Positions 34,406 to 45,494 of a stretch of DNA of 64,000 bases are shown piece after piece. Source of the DNA: Brachionus rotundiformis (lineage: Eukaryota > Rotifera > Eurotatoria > Ploima > Brachionidae); contig JAESIW010000203.1 of NCBI GenBank assembly GCA_016802295.1, positions 186,001 to 250,000 on the forward strand, given 5' to 3'. How positions within the stretch are numbered: the first letter of the stretch is position 1; each line of letters starts with the position of its first letter. The notes below the pieces were generated by a model that had not been told where the DNA came from, did no database searches, and was given only the letters and a program-made list of their open reading frames with translations. Both the position numbers and the translations under genes were made by a program.

Positions 34406-36460
34406 CTATTCTTCTTCATCCTCAGACTTTCGCACTATTTGAATTGGCTTAGACTTTGGTGCATTTGCGGATGCTTTAGTTGGTGTTTTGATTGGTGCTT
34501 TTTTTTGTGAGCTGGGCACTCTGGAACTATTCATAAATTCGGACCTAGTGCTCTTCGATGTCTCTAAAGGAGACGAAGAGCGAGAGTATTTGCTCAGTGC
34601 GCTTTGGTCTTGCTCGGCTTGGATACCGGGTTTGTCCGAGCTGGACTCGGCTTTTACTAGACTTGATTTAGAGACAGATTTTGAATCCGGTGAAGAAGAG
34701 AAGGAAGATTTTGAATTAGAGTCATTAGATAAATGAGATATTTGGGACAAGCTTCTCGAGGTGTCGGGCTTTTTTTCAGATTTAGACGAGTTTGAGGAAA
34801 CTGCGGACTCTGATGATAAAGACGAACCTTTAAAACAATCATAATTGTTCAATCATTATTTCATTAATATTTAAATATAAAATTTAACAAAAATTTAATT
34901 TCAATTAGGCTGTGGTAGCCAAATGAAACAGCTAATTACTTTCATAATTGGTGTTGCTCAAATCGCTTAAAACTTTTCCTTTCTGTTCCTTGTCATTGTC
35001 TGAATTTAAATTGGTAGATTGGGAAGAGTAAGTCTCGGTTGAATTAGTTGACAAAATGGTATCATCTGCCTGTTTATTGCTCGAACTTGGGTCAGTATAA
35101 AATGCTCTTATTGATGCAAATAAATAAATTAATTTAAATATTTAATTTTGGTACAAAAAATTTTTTTTTAAATTGAAAAAAATAAAAAAGTGCCAATAAA
35201 ATGCCAAAAATAGAGAGACAGTCAGACAGACTGGGACAAAATAGCTACCTTTTGTATGATTTTGGAGGAACAGAAGCATTTTTAGTTGTTTGCTTGGGAT
35301 TTGAATAGCCACAATTGACAAAGTTTGGTACAGGTCTTCCGGACTTGATGTAATCTCTGTACATGGAAAAATTTTCGCCATCATGCATACGAAATTTATC
35401 ACGTGACCACTTATCTACACACAAAAAAGATAATTTTTGCAAACAACACAATCAATTTCAAATTTACCAATTTCCTTCTGTCTTTCCAAAAGGCCAATGT
35501 ATTGGGATTTTTTGGATTTTTTAAGCGGTGAAACACTATACACTTGGCATAGATTGCTTAGGAACAATTTTTGTCCTTTTTTGAGCTCTGGATGATTGAT
35601 GTTATACGAGTTGATAAACTCGTAGGGTGGATTTTTGACATGGGTCTTGTCATGTAGGCCAACTTTGCGCGTACTCATCTCGTAAAAGTATTTTAACAAT
35701 TGGTTTCTTTCCTGGCTGGTGAGCTCTTTGTTTTTTTTGGTTTCAGCAGTGCCAATTCGTCCCTTGCTCCAACTGTAGGCTGATTTGGACAAACTCTTGC
35801 TTTTAAATGTATTTGCTGACTCTTCTTTAAAGTCTGGCTTAAATGTACACCCAATAGCTGAATATAAAAATAAATAAATAGTTTATTTTTTTTTTGAATT
35901 TAAATAGCTCACCTGAGAAATGTCGGCTAGGGTCTATGGTACGTCTGCTTGCCGAATGATCTCTAATTATTAAACAATTTAAATCAAATTTGTTGTCTCC
36001 TAAGATACGTACCTTGAAGAATTGGAGTTTTTCTCGCTCTGGGCCTTCATTTCAAGTTCTTTTTCCACCCAGTCATAAAATTCATCTTTAATAAATGGTT
36101 CTCTTTTAGGCTTTGTTTTGCCACGCAAGTGAGACTTAAAAGCATTTTATTTTTTTTCTTATTAAATAAAACACTAATCATTCATTAATTAATAATTACC
36201 CAAGTAATTCTTTTGTTTAATAAAATGAGCTTGGTATCCGAATTGGTGATGTCATAGTAACCAGCCGATGGAGAATCGTAGGGCCATGTATTCTCGGTTG
36301 AGTAGCTTTCTCTGAAAGAAAAATTTTATATCTGTTTGTGGTTATATTTTGGTGCCAACCTGGCGTATTTCTCCAAAATGACTTCTTTTGGTTCATTTAC
36401 ATCTATTGGCATATAATTGGTCGTGCGACCAGGAACAGTAAAAATGATATTTGTGCTCAT
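34406..36460 (-). CDS. Unrecognised 509-aa basic, Ser/Lys-rich protein
   Basis: Eight exons keep phase: 36460-36360, 36311-36200, 36134-36013, 35962-35913, 35857-35468, 35414-35249, 35106-34940, 34827-34406. The N-terminus (MSTNIIFTVPGRTTNYMPI) is followed by Trp/Tyr/Pro-rich segments (ENTWPYDSPSAGYYD) and a charged helix (FYDWVEKELEMKAQSEK). A conserved-looking middle follows (KSAYSWSKGRIGTAETKK, then GLHDKTHVKNPPYEFINSYN). The last third is a low-complexity Ser/Lys tail ending KSEDEEE. There is no signal peptide or membrane helix. The short aromatic/proline modules in the first half recall axonemal microtubule-associated proteins, but I could not assign a family and this is only an impression. 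Confidence 0.75.
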
Positions 36461-38541
36461 CTTATTGATCTTTGAAAGCAAAAATGTTGAAGCCTAATAT
36501 TCCACCTTTATTATATACCTTTACTAACAATAAAGAGAAATAAATATCAGCAAAAAAAATCAAACATCAAACGTCTTGCTAAATATAGAGTTTGCTTATT
36601 GCCAAGGTAACCAAGATCAAAATTTACATTTATCAATAAGTATTGTATATATTTTAAACTTCAATTATTATCTAAGAGCCTAGAAGACTGAAGAAAAGCT
36701 AATTCAAATTTTTAAAATGATTTTAATTTAAAATCACTTAGATCAAGAACTCTCCACGTAAGAAATTAAGACCTTTTGTCTTGACCAAATTTAAAGCATC
36801 TAGAAACACTTTCTCAAGTGGTTTCTTTACGCGCTTATTAAGCTTGGTTTACTATAATGTTTGTGTGCATGTGGATCTAGTGCCGCAAGTAATTAAAAAA
36901 TACTTATAATTAAATGGTTTGATATAATAATTAGTCCAAATCAGCTTTAAACTTAATTTACCTTTAAGAAAAATAAACAGAAAAAAAAATTTAAATTTGT
37001 TTAGTTAACTTTTTTTTTGTTAAATTTATTAACTCAATGTTTATTTTAATTTAAATTTTAATACCATATCGTGTTATGTTTAATCCTCTGCTTAATTCAT
37101 TAAAAGCTAAAATATTTAATTAAAAGTATTGCATAATATTTTTTCTTTAATTCTTAGAAATGCACACTGTTCTAGCTAAGCTTGGTTGTTGGTGCGTAAA
37201 TGAAAATAATCAAGTAAATATTTGATTTTTTAAACTTGTATTGATTCAATTAAGAAAAATATAGAAAATAAATTTTTCATTTTATCAATAATAATTATAA
37301 ATTCCCTAATATTAAATATTTAAATCTAGTTTTATTTTTTATGATAATATTCTTTAATTTAAAAAATATTATATTTTTCAAAATAAATACATTTTTAAAT
37401 TTGCTTGATAAATAAAAGATTGAATTAAATTTGATAATTAATTGTTTTCTTAAAAGGTTTCAAATTTATTTTTTTGTAAATATTATACTTTTTTAATAGG
37501 TAAAATATTCGAATGATTATTTTTGACAAACATTTCTGTAAAATGATAAATGATATTTGACAATTTTTAGAATTAAAAAAAATTGTCAAATATATTTTTT
37601 AATTATTTAATTAAAAGTCTTAATTTTAAGATTCAAAATTAAAAAATTTATAAAACTATCAATCTAAAGATAAATTAATCTTGCTTGATACCATTTGGAT
37701 GTCAATTTGTTTATATTTTTCTTTTTTTCTAATAAAAATTCTATTTTCTTAATATGTGTTCATTATTTCTTTAAATTGTTCTTATTCTAATAAATCAGTT
37801 CATATTTTATTAAATTTGTGATATATTTTACAATTTTTGTGGTTGAAAAACACTCATCGTCTATGTTTGTGAACAGTATTATAGCACAGGTCGATGGGAT
37901 TTTCAGGAAAGGATCGTCATAAACCTCATGCGTCAAATATCAGTCAGAAATTTATTTAGATTTAGTAAAATTAAAAAATTAAAATAACTAGCTCAAAATT
38001 AAGACTTAAAACGAGAGTCTTATTTCATTTAGATATTATTTTTGCTTATAAAGCTCAAAGACTCCAAGAAAGAAACTCAGAGCTTGGTGCTCAAAATCAA
38101 AGACGTCTAATCGAATTTGAAAATGAAATAGGAAACTATATGCATCAAATTAAAATACTTCAATACGAATTGAGAACAGAACAAGAAAATTCTCAAAATA
38201 TTTTTTTGATTAATGTTTTTTATAGCATTTAATAATTAGTATGAAATTTAAAAAAATTAATATTTAAAAAAAAATTGAGCAGCTAAATTTATTAGTTTTT
38301 AGAACAATGGCCATTTTTTGGTGTTTTTTTTATATTCTTTTGAAAACAAAACAAAAAAAACTATCTATGCGAATTTTTATCATTAAAAAAATCTCCACAT
38401 AGTGGTATAAAAGAAAAAAAATCAAAACAACCTTTACATAAATCTTTAAAAAACCGTTTTTGCTTAATAATTGGAAAAATTTTTTTTTCTGAAATTTTTT
38501 CATGAAAAATAAACCATAATTTCACAATTTTAATTCGAATC
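36461..38541. other. Intergenic, mostly featureless
   Basis: About 2 kb of AT-rich DNA lies between divergent genes. Two GC-richer pockets stand out. 37855-37935 has open frames on both strands (minus DDPFLKIPSTCAIILFTN). 38050-38232 encodes a coiled-coil-like stretch on the + strand, described separately. The Fic gene promoter should be at the right end. Confidence 0.5.
38050..38232 (+). other. Coiled-coil exon candidate, orphan
   Basis: After a possible acceptor (TTGCTTATAAAG) the + strand reads AQRLQERNSELGAQNQRRLI and then a further heptad-like run (IGNYMHQIKILQYELRTEQ) to a stop at 38230. Composition and heptad spacing look coding, unlike the flanks. No joining exon was found upstream, and the next gene (Fic) has its own start at 38542. 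It may be a broken gene copy or the last exon of something unrecognised. Confidence 0.35.
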
Positions 38542-39372
38542 ATGTTTCATTTAAATTATGAGATTCCAGAAAGAAATTTGTGGTGGAGACCAAGATATTG
38601 GCCATATAGAAATCAGCAAATTTTTAAAATAATTGAAGATTTCAAGATTTTGTTCAATAATTCAAAAAAAGATGATGAATTTAATTTTGAACTTGAAAAA
38701 TCATTATCACTTTATTATCACGTTACTTACTTACTTGATTGCCTAAAAGGCGAGCGGGATATTAATGAAAATTTTTCTTATGACGATGTTGAAAAAATTC
38801 TACATAAATCCATACCCGAAAACAAAACTGAATTTAAGATAAAGAATATTTACAATGCAATAGCTAAATATTGCCCAAATCCATTTGCTTTTAAACTTGA
38901 AATCAACACATTCAATGTAGATTTGGCGAAGGATTTAAATAAAATAATTGGAAATGAATTATGGAATGATGCCGGAGATTTTAGAAAAACTAAAGCATCA
39001 GCTTCCAAAATGAATTATGAGTATTGTGAACCAGAATTATTATCCGAAAAACTAGAAAAACTTTTTTCTACGACTAGACAAATGCTTTCAAATGATAATC
39101 TGAAAAATTTCGAAAATCGAATAAAAATTGCTTCAATGTTTTTTAATATTTATTTAGATATACACCCATTTTCAAATGGAAATGGTAGAGTAGCAAGAAT
39201 TTTACTAAGTCTAATTTTATCAGAAAATAGTTGCATTCCAATTAGTTTAAAATGTTTAAACAATTACAGAGATGTCTATCTTAAATGTTTAGTTGAATCA
39301 AGAGTAAACAATATTTATATTATAAAGACCGTTAGCGTTAAGTGCATTTATTTTAGAGTGTGTGCTGTATAA
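38542..39372 (+). CDS. Fic-domain protein (putative AMPylase)
   Basis: An intronless 276-residue frame. The catalytic motif HPFSNGNGRVAR matches the Fic consensus HPFx[D/N]GNGRxxR, with His as base and GNGR as the phosphate-binding loop. Upstream, DAGDFRKTKASASKMNY corresponds to the Fic flap region (G.[FY]R). An N-terminal helical part contains VTYLLDCLKG where class II Fic proteins carry the inhibitory [S/T]xxxE[G/N]; here the Glu is Asp and the last residue is Cys. Family knowledge: Fic enzymes transfer AMP or other nucleotides to Ser/Thr/Tyr hydroxyls. The protein lacks the TPR and membrane anchor of animal FICD. The last about 15 residues (TVSVKCIYFRVCAV) are unlike a Fic end, so the C-terminus may be truncated or spliced. 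Codons are more AT-rich than in neighbouring conserved genes. Confidence 0.85.
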   Translation: MFHLNYEIPERNLWWRPRYWPYRNQQIFKIIEDFKILFNNSKKDDEFNFELEKSLSLYYHVTYLLDCLKGERDINENFSYDDVEKILHKSIPENKTEFKIKNIYNAIAKYCPNPFAFKLEINTFNVDLAKDLNKIIGNELWNDAGDFRKTKASASKMNYEYCEPELLSEKLEKLFSTTRQMLSNDNLKNFENRIKIASMFFNIYLDIHPFSNGNGRVARILLSLILSENSCIPISLKCLNNYRDVYLKCLVESRVNNIYIIKTVSVKCIYFRVCAV

Positions 39373-41279
39373 CGTAGAACTTATAATTGATATTCTAGAT
39401 AATTTTTGAATTTACATTAGAAAAAATTTTCGACTGTGATTCTCAAAAAGATTTATGGTCGAAATTATGTCAGAATAATTGAATTAAAATTCAAAATTTT
39501 TACTTTTTTTTTATAATACGAAAATGTGTGTGTAGCCTACAATAATGCTGAAGTTAAAGTTTTTCAGAACTGGTATCACTTTTCAAAAAATTTTGTTCAA
39601 CAATATAACATTTTACAACAAATTGGATATTATATTTTGAATATTTAGATTTTACAAATAAGAAAAATTTTAATAATAATTTTTTTTTTCCTTTTTATTT
39701 TATCTAATTAAAAAATAATTTCTAAGAGAAACATTCTAAAAGATAAGAAAATTTAAATAAAATAACCAAATAAATAAGTTAAATTGATGACCCATGAACA
39801 TCAAAGGAGTATACATAGGATATGATTTTGAAAAAAGATCACTTCATTTTTTAAAGTTAAAAATTTTTAATTTAAAAAAGAAAAAAGTCTAACTGTTTTA
39901 AGTTAAATTAATTAAATTGATTAAATTAGTTAAATTGGTCAGAGAAGTATAAATAGAAGATGATTTTAATCAAAGTTCATTTCATTATTAAAATCTGAAA
40001 AATTTTCAAAAATTTTTTTATTTTTAGAAAATGGACTCAAAGAGCACCAGTCACCATAACTCTGCCGATCCGCAGGTCCCAAGCCCTGATGAAAAAAGAG
40101 GAGGGTGGTGGCAGCCACATGCATCGTATGTGCATGTGGTCTTTCACGTAGTCTGCAGAAGAGCTGTATGGCGGGTACATAGGCCTACGGGTCTTTGTCC
40201 AAGTCTTGTCGTATGAGGGCGCCGCTGGCTTCGACCATCTCCCAGTATAGAATCCGAAAGGAGCGAGAATCTGCTGTACAGCTGACCCTCTGCAGACAGT
40301 ACGTAACTTTGGAAGCCTTAAGTTAAGACTTTATCTCAATTGAGAGAGAAGTCGCTTGGTTTGTGGTTCCAAGCTAGTCTAAATAGTTGCCGAGTTCGCA
40401 GCCAATTTTGAGTGCTCGGATGAGTGGCGCTGTTTATGATGAACGTCCCACTGGCTTCTTAGGGAAAGGTTGGCCGTCATAACTCTGCCAAAGCCGGTCC
40501 CAAGCCCGGTTGCGAAAAGAGGAGGGTGACAAACAAATAATTAATTTTGTTAATATATAACTTTTAACTTATATTCAAATCTAAATTTAAATCTTATAAA
40601 AAAAAATTTTGTATTTTTAATGAAATCTTCCCATTCATGATAGAAATTGATTTCATTTAATAGAATTTTGTTGTCTTAAAATTTTGATTTTTCAGAAATG
40701 ATTTTCTAAAAATCAAAACTCTTATTTGTACACCTTTTAACAATCTTAAACAAGATTTAAAAAAAAACAAAAGTAAAATTAAAAATTTCCTTTACTTTTA
40801 AAAAAATAAAAGATAAAAAAATTAGAAGCCAATTAATGAAAATTATTTTTGATTCTTTACAAAAAGATTTTATCAGAAATATAATATTAACAATATAATA
40901 AAATATTTTAAAAATATATAAATATATAATATTTTTACATTGGCTCTTATTTAAAATTTAATGTTAATTTAATTTTGCTTAATACTTTTTAAGAGTCTAA
41001 TTTGGAAAGATATTTTGCTTTTGATCAGAAAAAAATTAATTTTTTTGTAATAAAAATTTGCTTTTCTTGAAATAATAATTAATCAAATTTTATTCTCTAT
41101 TAAAATTAAATGATTAAATATATGCTTGAAAAAATCTTAACCACATGTATTAAATATTCCGACTTATTATAAAAAATTTTTAATTTAATTTCTGATCAAT
41201 TGAGAAATTTTATCATATAAATTGATTTTTATAAAAAATCTAGTTTTTTTTATCATAGATAAAATTTTAATTTCATACT
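39373..41279. other. Intergenic with a retroelement-like insert
   Basis: AT-rich DNA, interrupted at about 40030-40530 by a block of near-balanced base composition that is described separately. No other gene is seen. The EIF3G promoter should lie near 41.0-41.27 kb. Confidence 0.55.
40030..40530 (+). mobile_element. GC-rich LINE-like fragment with direct repeats
   Basis: A roughly 500-bp block stands out from the surrounding AT-rich DNA by its balanced composition. A segment of about 50 bases occurs twice in direct orientation, at 40055-40108 and 40478-40529. Both carry ATAACTCTGCC, GGTCCCAAGCCC and AGAGGAGGGTG. The GGTCCCAAGCCCGG...GGAGGGT pattern resembles sequence I remember from RTE-type LINE tails in other animals, but I cannot confirm that here. 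A short open frame at its start (MDSKSTSHHNSADPQVPS) is probably not a gene. Confidence 0.6.
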
Positions 41280-42395
41280 ATGCCTATTGTCGAACAGAGG
41301 TATTTGTTTTATTATCAAATATTGATCAATTTTTTAATTCAATTTTATTCTTTCAAGTGGAATCAATTGGGCTCGAGAAATCGAGGAAAAAGATACCGGT
41401 TTTTTCTAATTTAATTATTATTTAACTAGTTCATTATATTTAAAAAATAAAGAAATTGAAGTCAGTGAAGAGGGCTACAAAAAAGTTATCGAATACAAGA
41501 TTGAAAATGACATAAAATTTAAAGTTATTTTCTCAAAAAATTATCTAAAATTATCTAATACTGAGTTATAGATAACAAATATATTCAGAGTGGAAAAAGT
41601 CAGACTGCCAAAATCAATTGCAGAGAGAAAAGTAAAAATTGATCAAAAATATAAAAGTGTTTTTTATCAAGAAAAATTACTTAAGGAATGGAAAAAATTT
41701 GGCGATTCATCTACCGATGCACCAGGTCTTAATCCAGCCACAACAGTTATCACAGATGAGGTGTTGATGCAATTCTTGAACAAAAAAGAAGTAAACAAAC
41801 TCAAAACTAAATCAAAATTAGTTTTTTTATATTGTTTTTTAAAGGAAGTAGAAAAAATCGAAACACCAGCGCCAGCTTCTGTTTCAGCTATTAAATGTAG
41901 ATTGTGCAAAGGTGATCATTGGAGTGCCAAATGTCCACACAAAGACATTTTAGAGGCAAAATTAGCTGCAGAAGCAGTCCAAAAAGGTTTGATGTGGTGG
42001 ATCAAATAATTTTTGATAATTTGGCATTTTTTCTAGAATCAGCTACAGCAGCTTCATCTTCAGGGGCTTATGTACCACCATCAAGACGTCCTGGTGCCAG
42101 TGCAGCCACTACAGCTGGCAAAAAAGTTGACTATGGAAAATCTCTCAACAAAGATGATTTTAGTGTGAGAGTAAGCAATTTGCCAGAGGAAGCCACCGAA
42201 ACCGATTTACAAGAACTTTTCAAACCATTTGGAAAAGTGACCCGAGTGTTTTTGGCCAAAGACAAAACTAAACAAGTCTCAAGAGGTTTTGCTTTTGTTA
42301 CTTTTTCAAATAAAGATGAAGCTCAACGAGCCATTTGGGGTGTCAATGATTACGGCTACAACCATCTCATTCTGAAGGTAGAGTGGTCAAAGTAA
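41280..42395 (+). CDS. EIF3G: Translation initiation factor eIF3 subunit G
   Basis: Seven exons (41280-41299, 41358-41398, 41453-41523, 41572-41631, 41686-41790, 41845-41986, 42037-42395) give 265 residues. Landmarks in order are GINWAREIEEKD near the start, KVIEYKIENDIKFKI, WKKFGDSSTDAPGLN and the CCHC knuckle CRLCKGDHWSAKCP. YVPPSRRPG and a C-terminal RRM follow (VRVSNLPEEATETDLQELF as RNP2 region, GFAFVTF as RNP1). Family knowledge: eIF3g helps scanning and reinitiation and contacts eIF4B/eIF3i. The 20-base first exon and 41-base second exon are supported by exact phase and alignment. CCDC22 follows 518 bp downstream. Confidence 0.96.
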
Positions 42396-42913
42396 TTTGC
42401 TTCAATTAAAGCTTTTAAGTCGATCCAAAAGTAAATAATATTTTTTAAAATAAAATAAATTTAAATGAGTTTAATTTTTTATTATTAAAATTCTAATTGA
42501 CATTTTCGACCATTTTAAAGTTTTTATTTTTCCAATTATAAATCCAATGATAATATATAAAAAAAACCTAAATAATGTACCAAAATTAATTTAAAATAAT
42601 AAATTTAATTTAAAAAATTTTATCATATTATTTTTTAATAAAAAATTTATTGAGAATTTTCTTATTGATTTATGTTCAACACATTATCTTAAAAAATATA
42701 TCATATTAACAAAAATTTTAATAAAAATATATTAAAATATTTGTTTATTTTGTCATTTATTTTAAGAATAAAGTTAATAAAATAATGCTTTTAGACCAAA
42801 AATCATAATACTTAAAAGTGTTTTAAAAATTTGAAGCCATGTTCATGTGATTCGACTGCTAAGTAATATGATCAAAGTTTATCTATTTAAAAATAATTTA
42901 TTTTTTTGCCGAA
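42396..42913. other. Intergenic, EIF3G to CCDC22
   Basis: About 520 bp of AT-rich DNA, the EIF3G 3' UTR and CCDC22 upstream region. It has multiple AATAAA-like signals and stops in all frames. No distinct motif. Confidence 0.6.
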
Positions 42914-45083
42914 ATGGAAGAGGTAGACAAGATATTAATTCAATCGCTGCGCTCGAATGGATGGTAAGCTTGAATCTGTAACATACTCTTGAATTAAACA
43001 ATTCTTTTATAGTAACATTAAAGAGGAAATAACCAGTGTAGCTCAATTTGACCAAGAGATATTAATTGAATCTGTGGCAAATTTATTAAATTTAATTCAG
43101 CAAGCAAACTCGCCCAATGTAGAAAAGCTGCCAACCAAGCTTCCACCAAATACTGCTGTCAAATTTAGAATTTGTACAAAATATGCCAGTATATGTTTAT
43201 CACTAGGCTACAAGAATGAACTCGGCTACCAAACTCTCTTGTATCCCAATGAAAATGAATCAAGAAAACTGCTCATGTTCTTGGTGGAAAAGCTAAATAA
43301 AGAGCTTATATCATCTAATGATGATGACAAAGTTCAAGCTAATACAAAAACCAGCAAGAACTTGAATTTCTTAATTGCTGAAAAATGCAAAAAGCTTCTT
43401 GACAAGTTTTGGATTCCGCCTTATTTGAAGCCTTTTGGTCTGAGACGCGAGGATAATTGGTTTTCTAGAGAAGTAGATTTTTTTAAAATTTATTTAAGTC
43501 GGGGATAACAAAATTTTAAATTTAAAGGGAATAAGATTTGAGTCAAAATACAATGCTCTGGCATTGAGTGTATCTGATTTTACATCTAATTCCAAAGTTA
43601 AAAAATTCGAGAGAAACTTTTGCCAAAGCTACCTAAAATACGTCACCGAACAAGCGATCAAGTCTAATTTGTTAAACTCATTAATACAACAAAATACACT
43701 GAATAAAATAAATGAAAATACATTAATAAAGTTTTTATTTAATTTTTAATTTTTCTTTTGAAATTAAACTATGCATATTTTTATAAGTGTTGACCAAAAA
43801 AAAGAGATACCAAAGTCTGTTAGAGACGAAGCAATTGATGAATTGAAAAAAATGGTACAGAATGTGTTGAAGCAGAGCACCGAAGTGTCCAAAGAGAAAA
43901 TAGGACTAATAACTGAATCGGACTTGGCAGAAATTGAATCACAATCAAATACAAATTTGAAAAATTTATTTGCCAAAGGTTCACGTTTTCAGCATTCTGA
44001 AAAGCTTCAATTTACCGAGAGTGAGGCCGAAAAAAATATATCTATTTCAAATGCACCAGAACAAGTATTATTAAGGAAAAAGTTTCTAATTAACTATTTT
44101 ATTATTTTAAAAGAAAAAAGAAGAAGAGATAACTGATTTGAAAGATAAATTGGAAAATTTAAACAACGATTTTGATTCAATTAAAAACAAAATTGATTCA
44201 ACAAGACAAGATAGACTAGAAGCTGTTGACATAAAACTTAATGATCAAGCATCTAAAAATAAGATTATTGGAGATAAAATAGCTTTAAAAAAAAAAACTA
44301 TTAATTTAATAAAAGATGCACCAATGAATATACTTAAGCTTAAAGTAAACATTTTTTCCAAATATTGTTTTCTTTCATGCTATTTTACCAAAGGAAGAAA
44401 TAAATTCACATGAACAAAAAATGATGAAACTAAGAAACGAATGGAACAACCATAAGGAAACTTTGGCCGTGAGAAAAAAGACTCTGGAAAATGAGATTCT
44501 AAGCCAGAAAGAAAAAATGAGCGAGAAAATTGAAGACACAAAAAACCTGAAGGCTCAAATCGCCGAATTAAACAGCGATTTGAGCGAACGCGATGGCTTA
44601 ATCGGCGAGTTGACCAAAGAGATGGCTTCTTTGGAAAAATCTGAGTCGTCTAAGTATTCAAATAGACAATTTTATACCAGACGAATTCTTGAGATATGCT
44701 CAAACATTGATAGACAGCGAAAAGAGATAGATAAAATTCTGGTAGAGACAAAATCGCTACAGAAAGAATTGAATCAAATGAATGGCAAGTTGGAAAGAAT
44801 TTTCAATACCACTGACGAGCTAATTTTCAAAGATGCCAAGCTCTCGGACACAAATAAGACAGTTTATAGGCTATTTATCAGCATTAACACCCAATACGAA
44901 AAGTTGATCGAAGATTTGGAGCAAACTAGCCAATTTGATAGAGAGTGTCGAGATTTGGAAGAACAAGTTAATTTAGAGTCACAGATTAAGATTGGCGACA
45001 ACATGCAGAAAGTAATGAATGACTTGAAGCAAATTAAAAAAGAAAATGAAGAGCTGATGACTAAAATAAAGCAAAAAAATTAG
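42914..45083 (+). CDS. CCDC22: CCDC22, CCC-complex coiled-coil protein
   Basis: Six exons (42914-42963, 43013-43472, 43528-43730, 43788-44064, 44114-44344, 44394-45083) give 636 residues, close to the human length. The N-terminal calponin-homology-like NN domain starts MEEVDKILIQSLRSNG and includes SLGYKNELGYQTLLYPNE. The middle has KGSRFQHSEKLQF, and the C-terminal coiled coil carries FYTRRILEICSNIDRQRKE and TDELIFKDAKLSD. Family knowledge: CCDC22 pairs with CCDC93 in the CCC (COMMD-CCDC22-CCDC93) complex, which works with retriever and WASH in endosomal recycling. It also affects NF-kB turnover through COMMD proteins. Confidence 0.96.
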
Positions 45084-45494
45084 TTGTCTAAAGTTATTTA
45101 TTTTTTAATTATTTTATATTTGAATTTATATTTATATTTTTATTAATAAATCAAAACTAATTTAAGATTAAAGTTATTTTTATATCAGTTTTAATTATGA
45201 ATATTGTTGCTATTAAAGTATTTTTAAATGTTCTTAAATGCTAATTGGTATTGGTGCTTAAAAAATTGGCAACAAATTTACAGAATGCGTAAATAATAAA
45301 AAACTAAGATTGGGAAAATTTCCAAAATAAAAATATAAAATTACTGTTGTTTAATTCTAAAAAAATTAAATCAAATTTTAATTCATTTTATCAAATACAT
45401 TAAGTTAATTTCATTTTGCATAATTATTTTTATTTTGATATTATTTTAAGTTTTATTTATAGAAACATAATTTGAAAATTGCTTAAATTCCAAA
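45084..45494. other. Intergenic, CCDC22 to Deltex-like gene
   Basis: About 410 bp of AT-rich DNA between same-strand genes. No motif or open frame seen. Confidence 0.6.

Noticed and set aside
38542..39372. Assignment of the Fic gene to animal FICD
   Set aside because: The TPR repeats, membrane anchor and intact inhibitory Glu of FICD are missing, so only the generic Fic domain can be claimed.
40031..40216. 61-codon + strand frame (MDSKSTSHHNSADP...)
   Set aside because: It lies inside the GC-rich repeated insert and is most likely part of that element rather than a gene.
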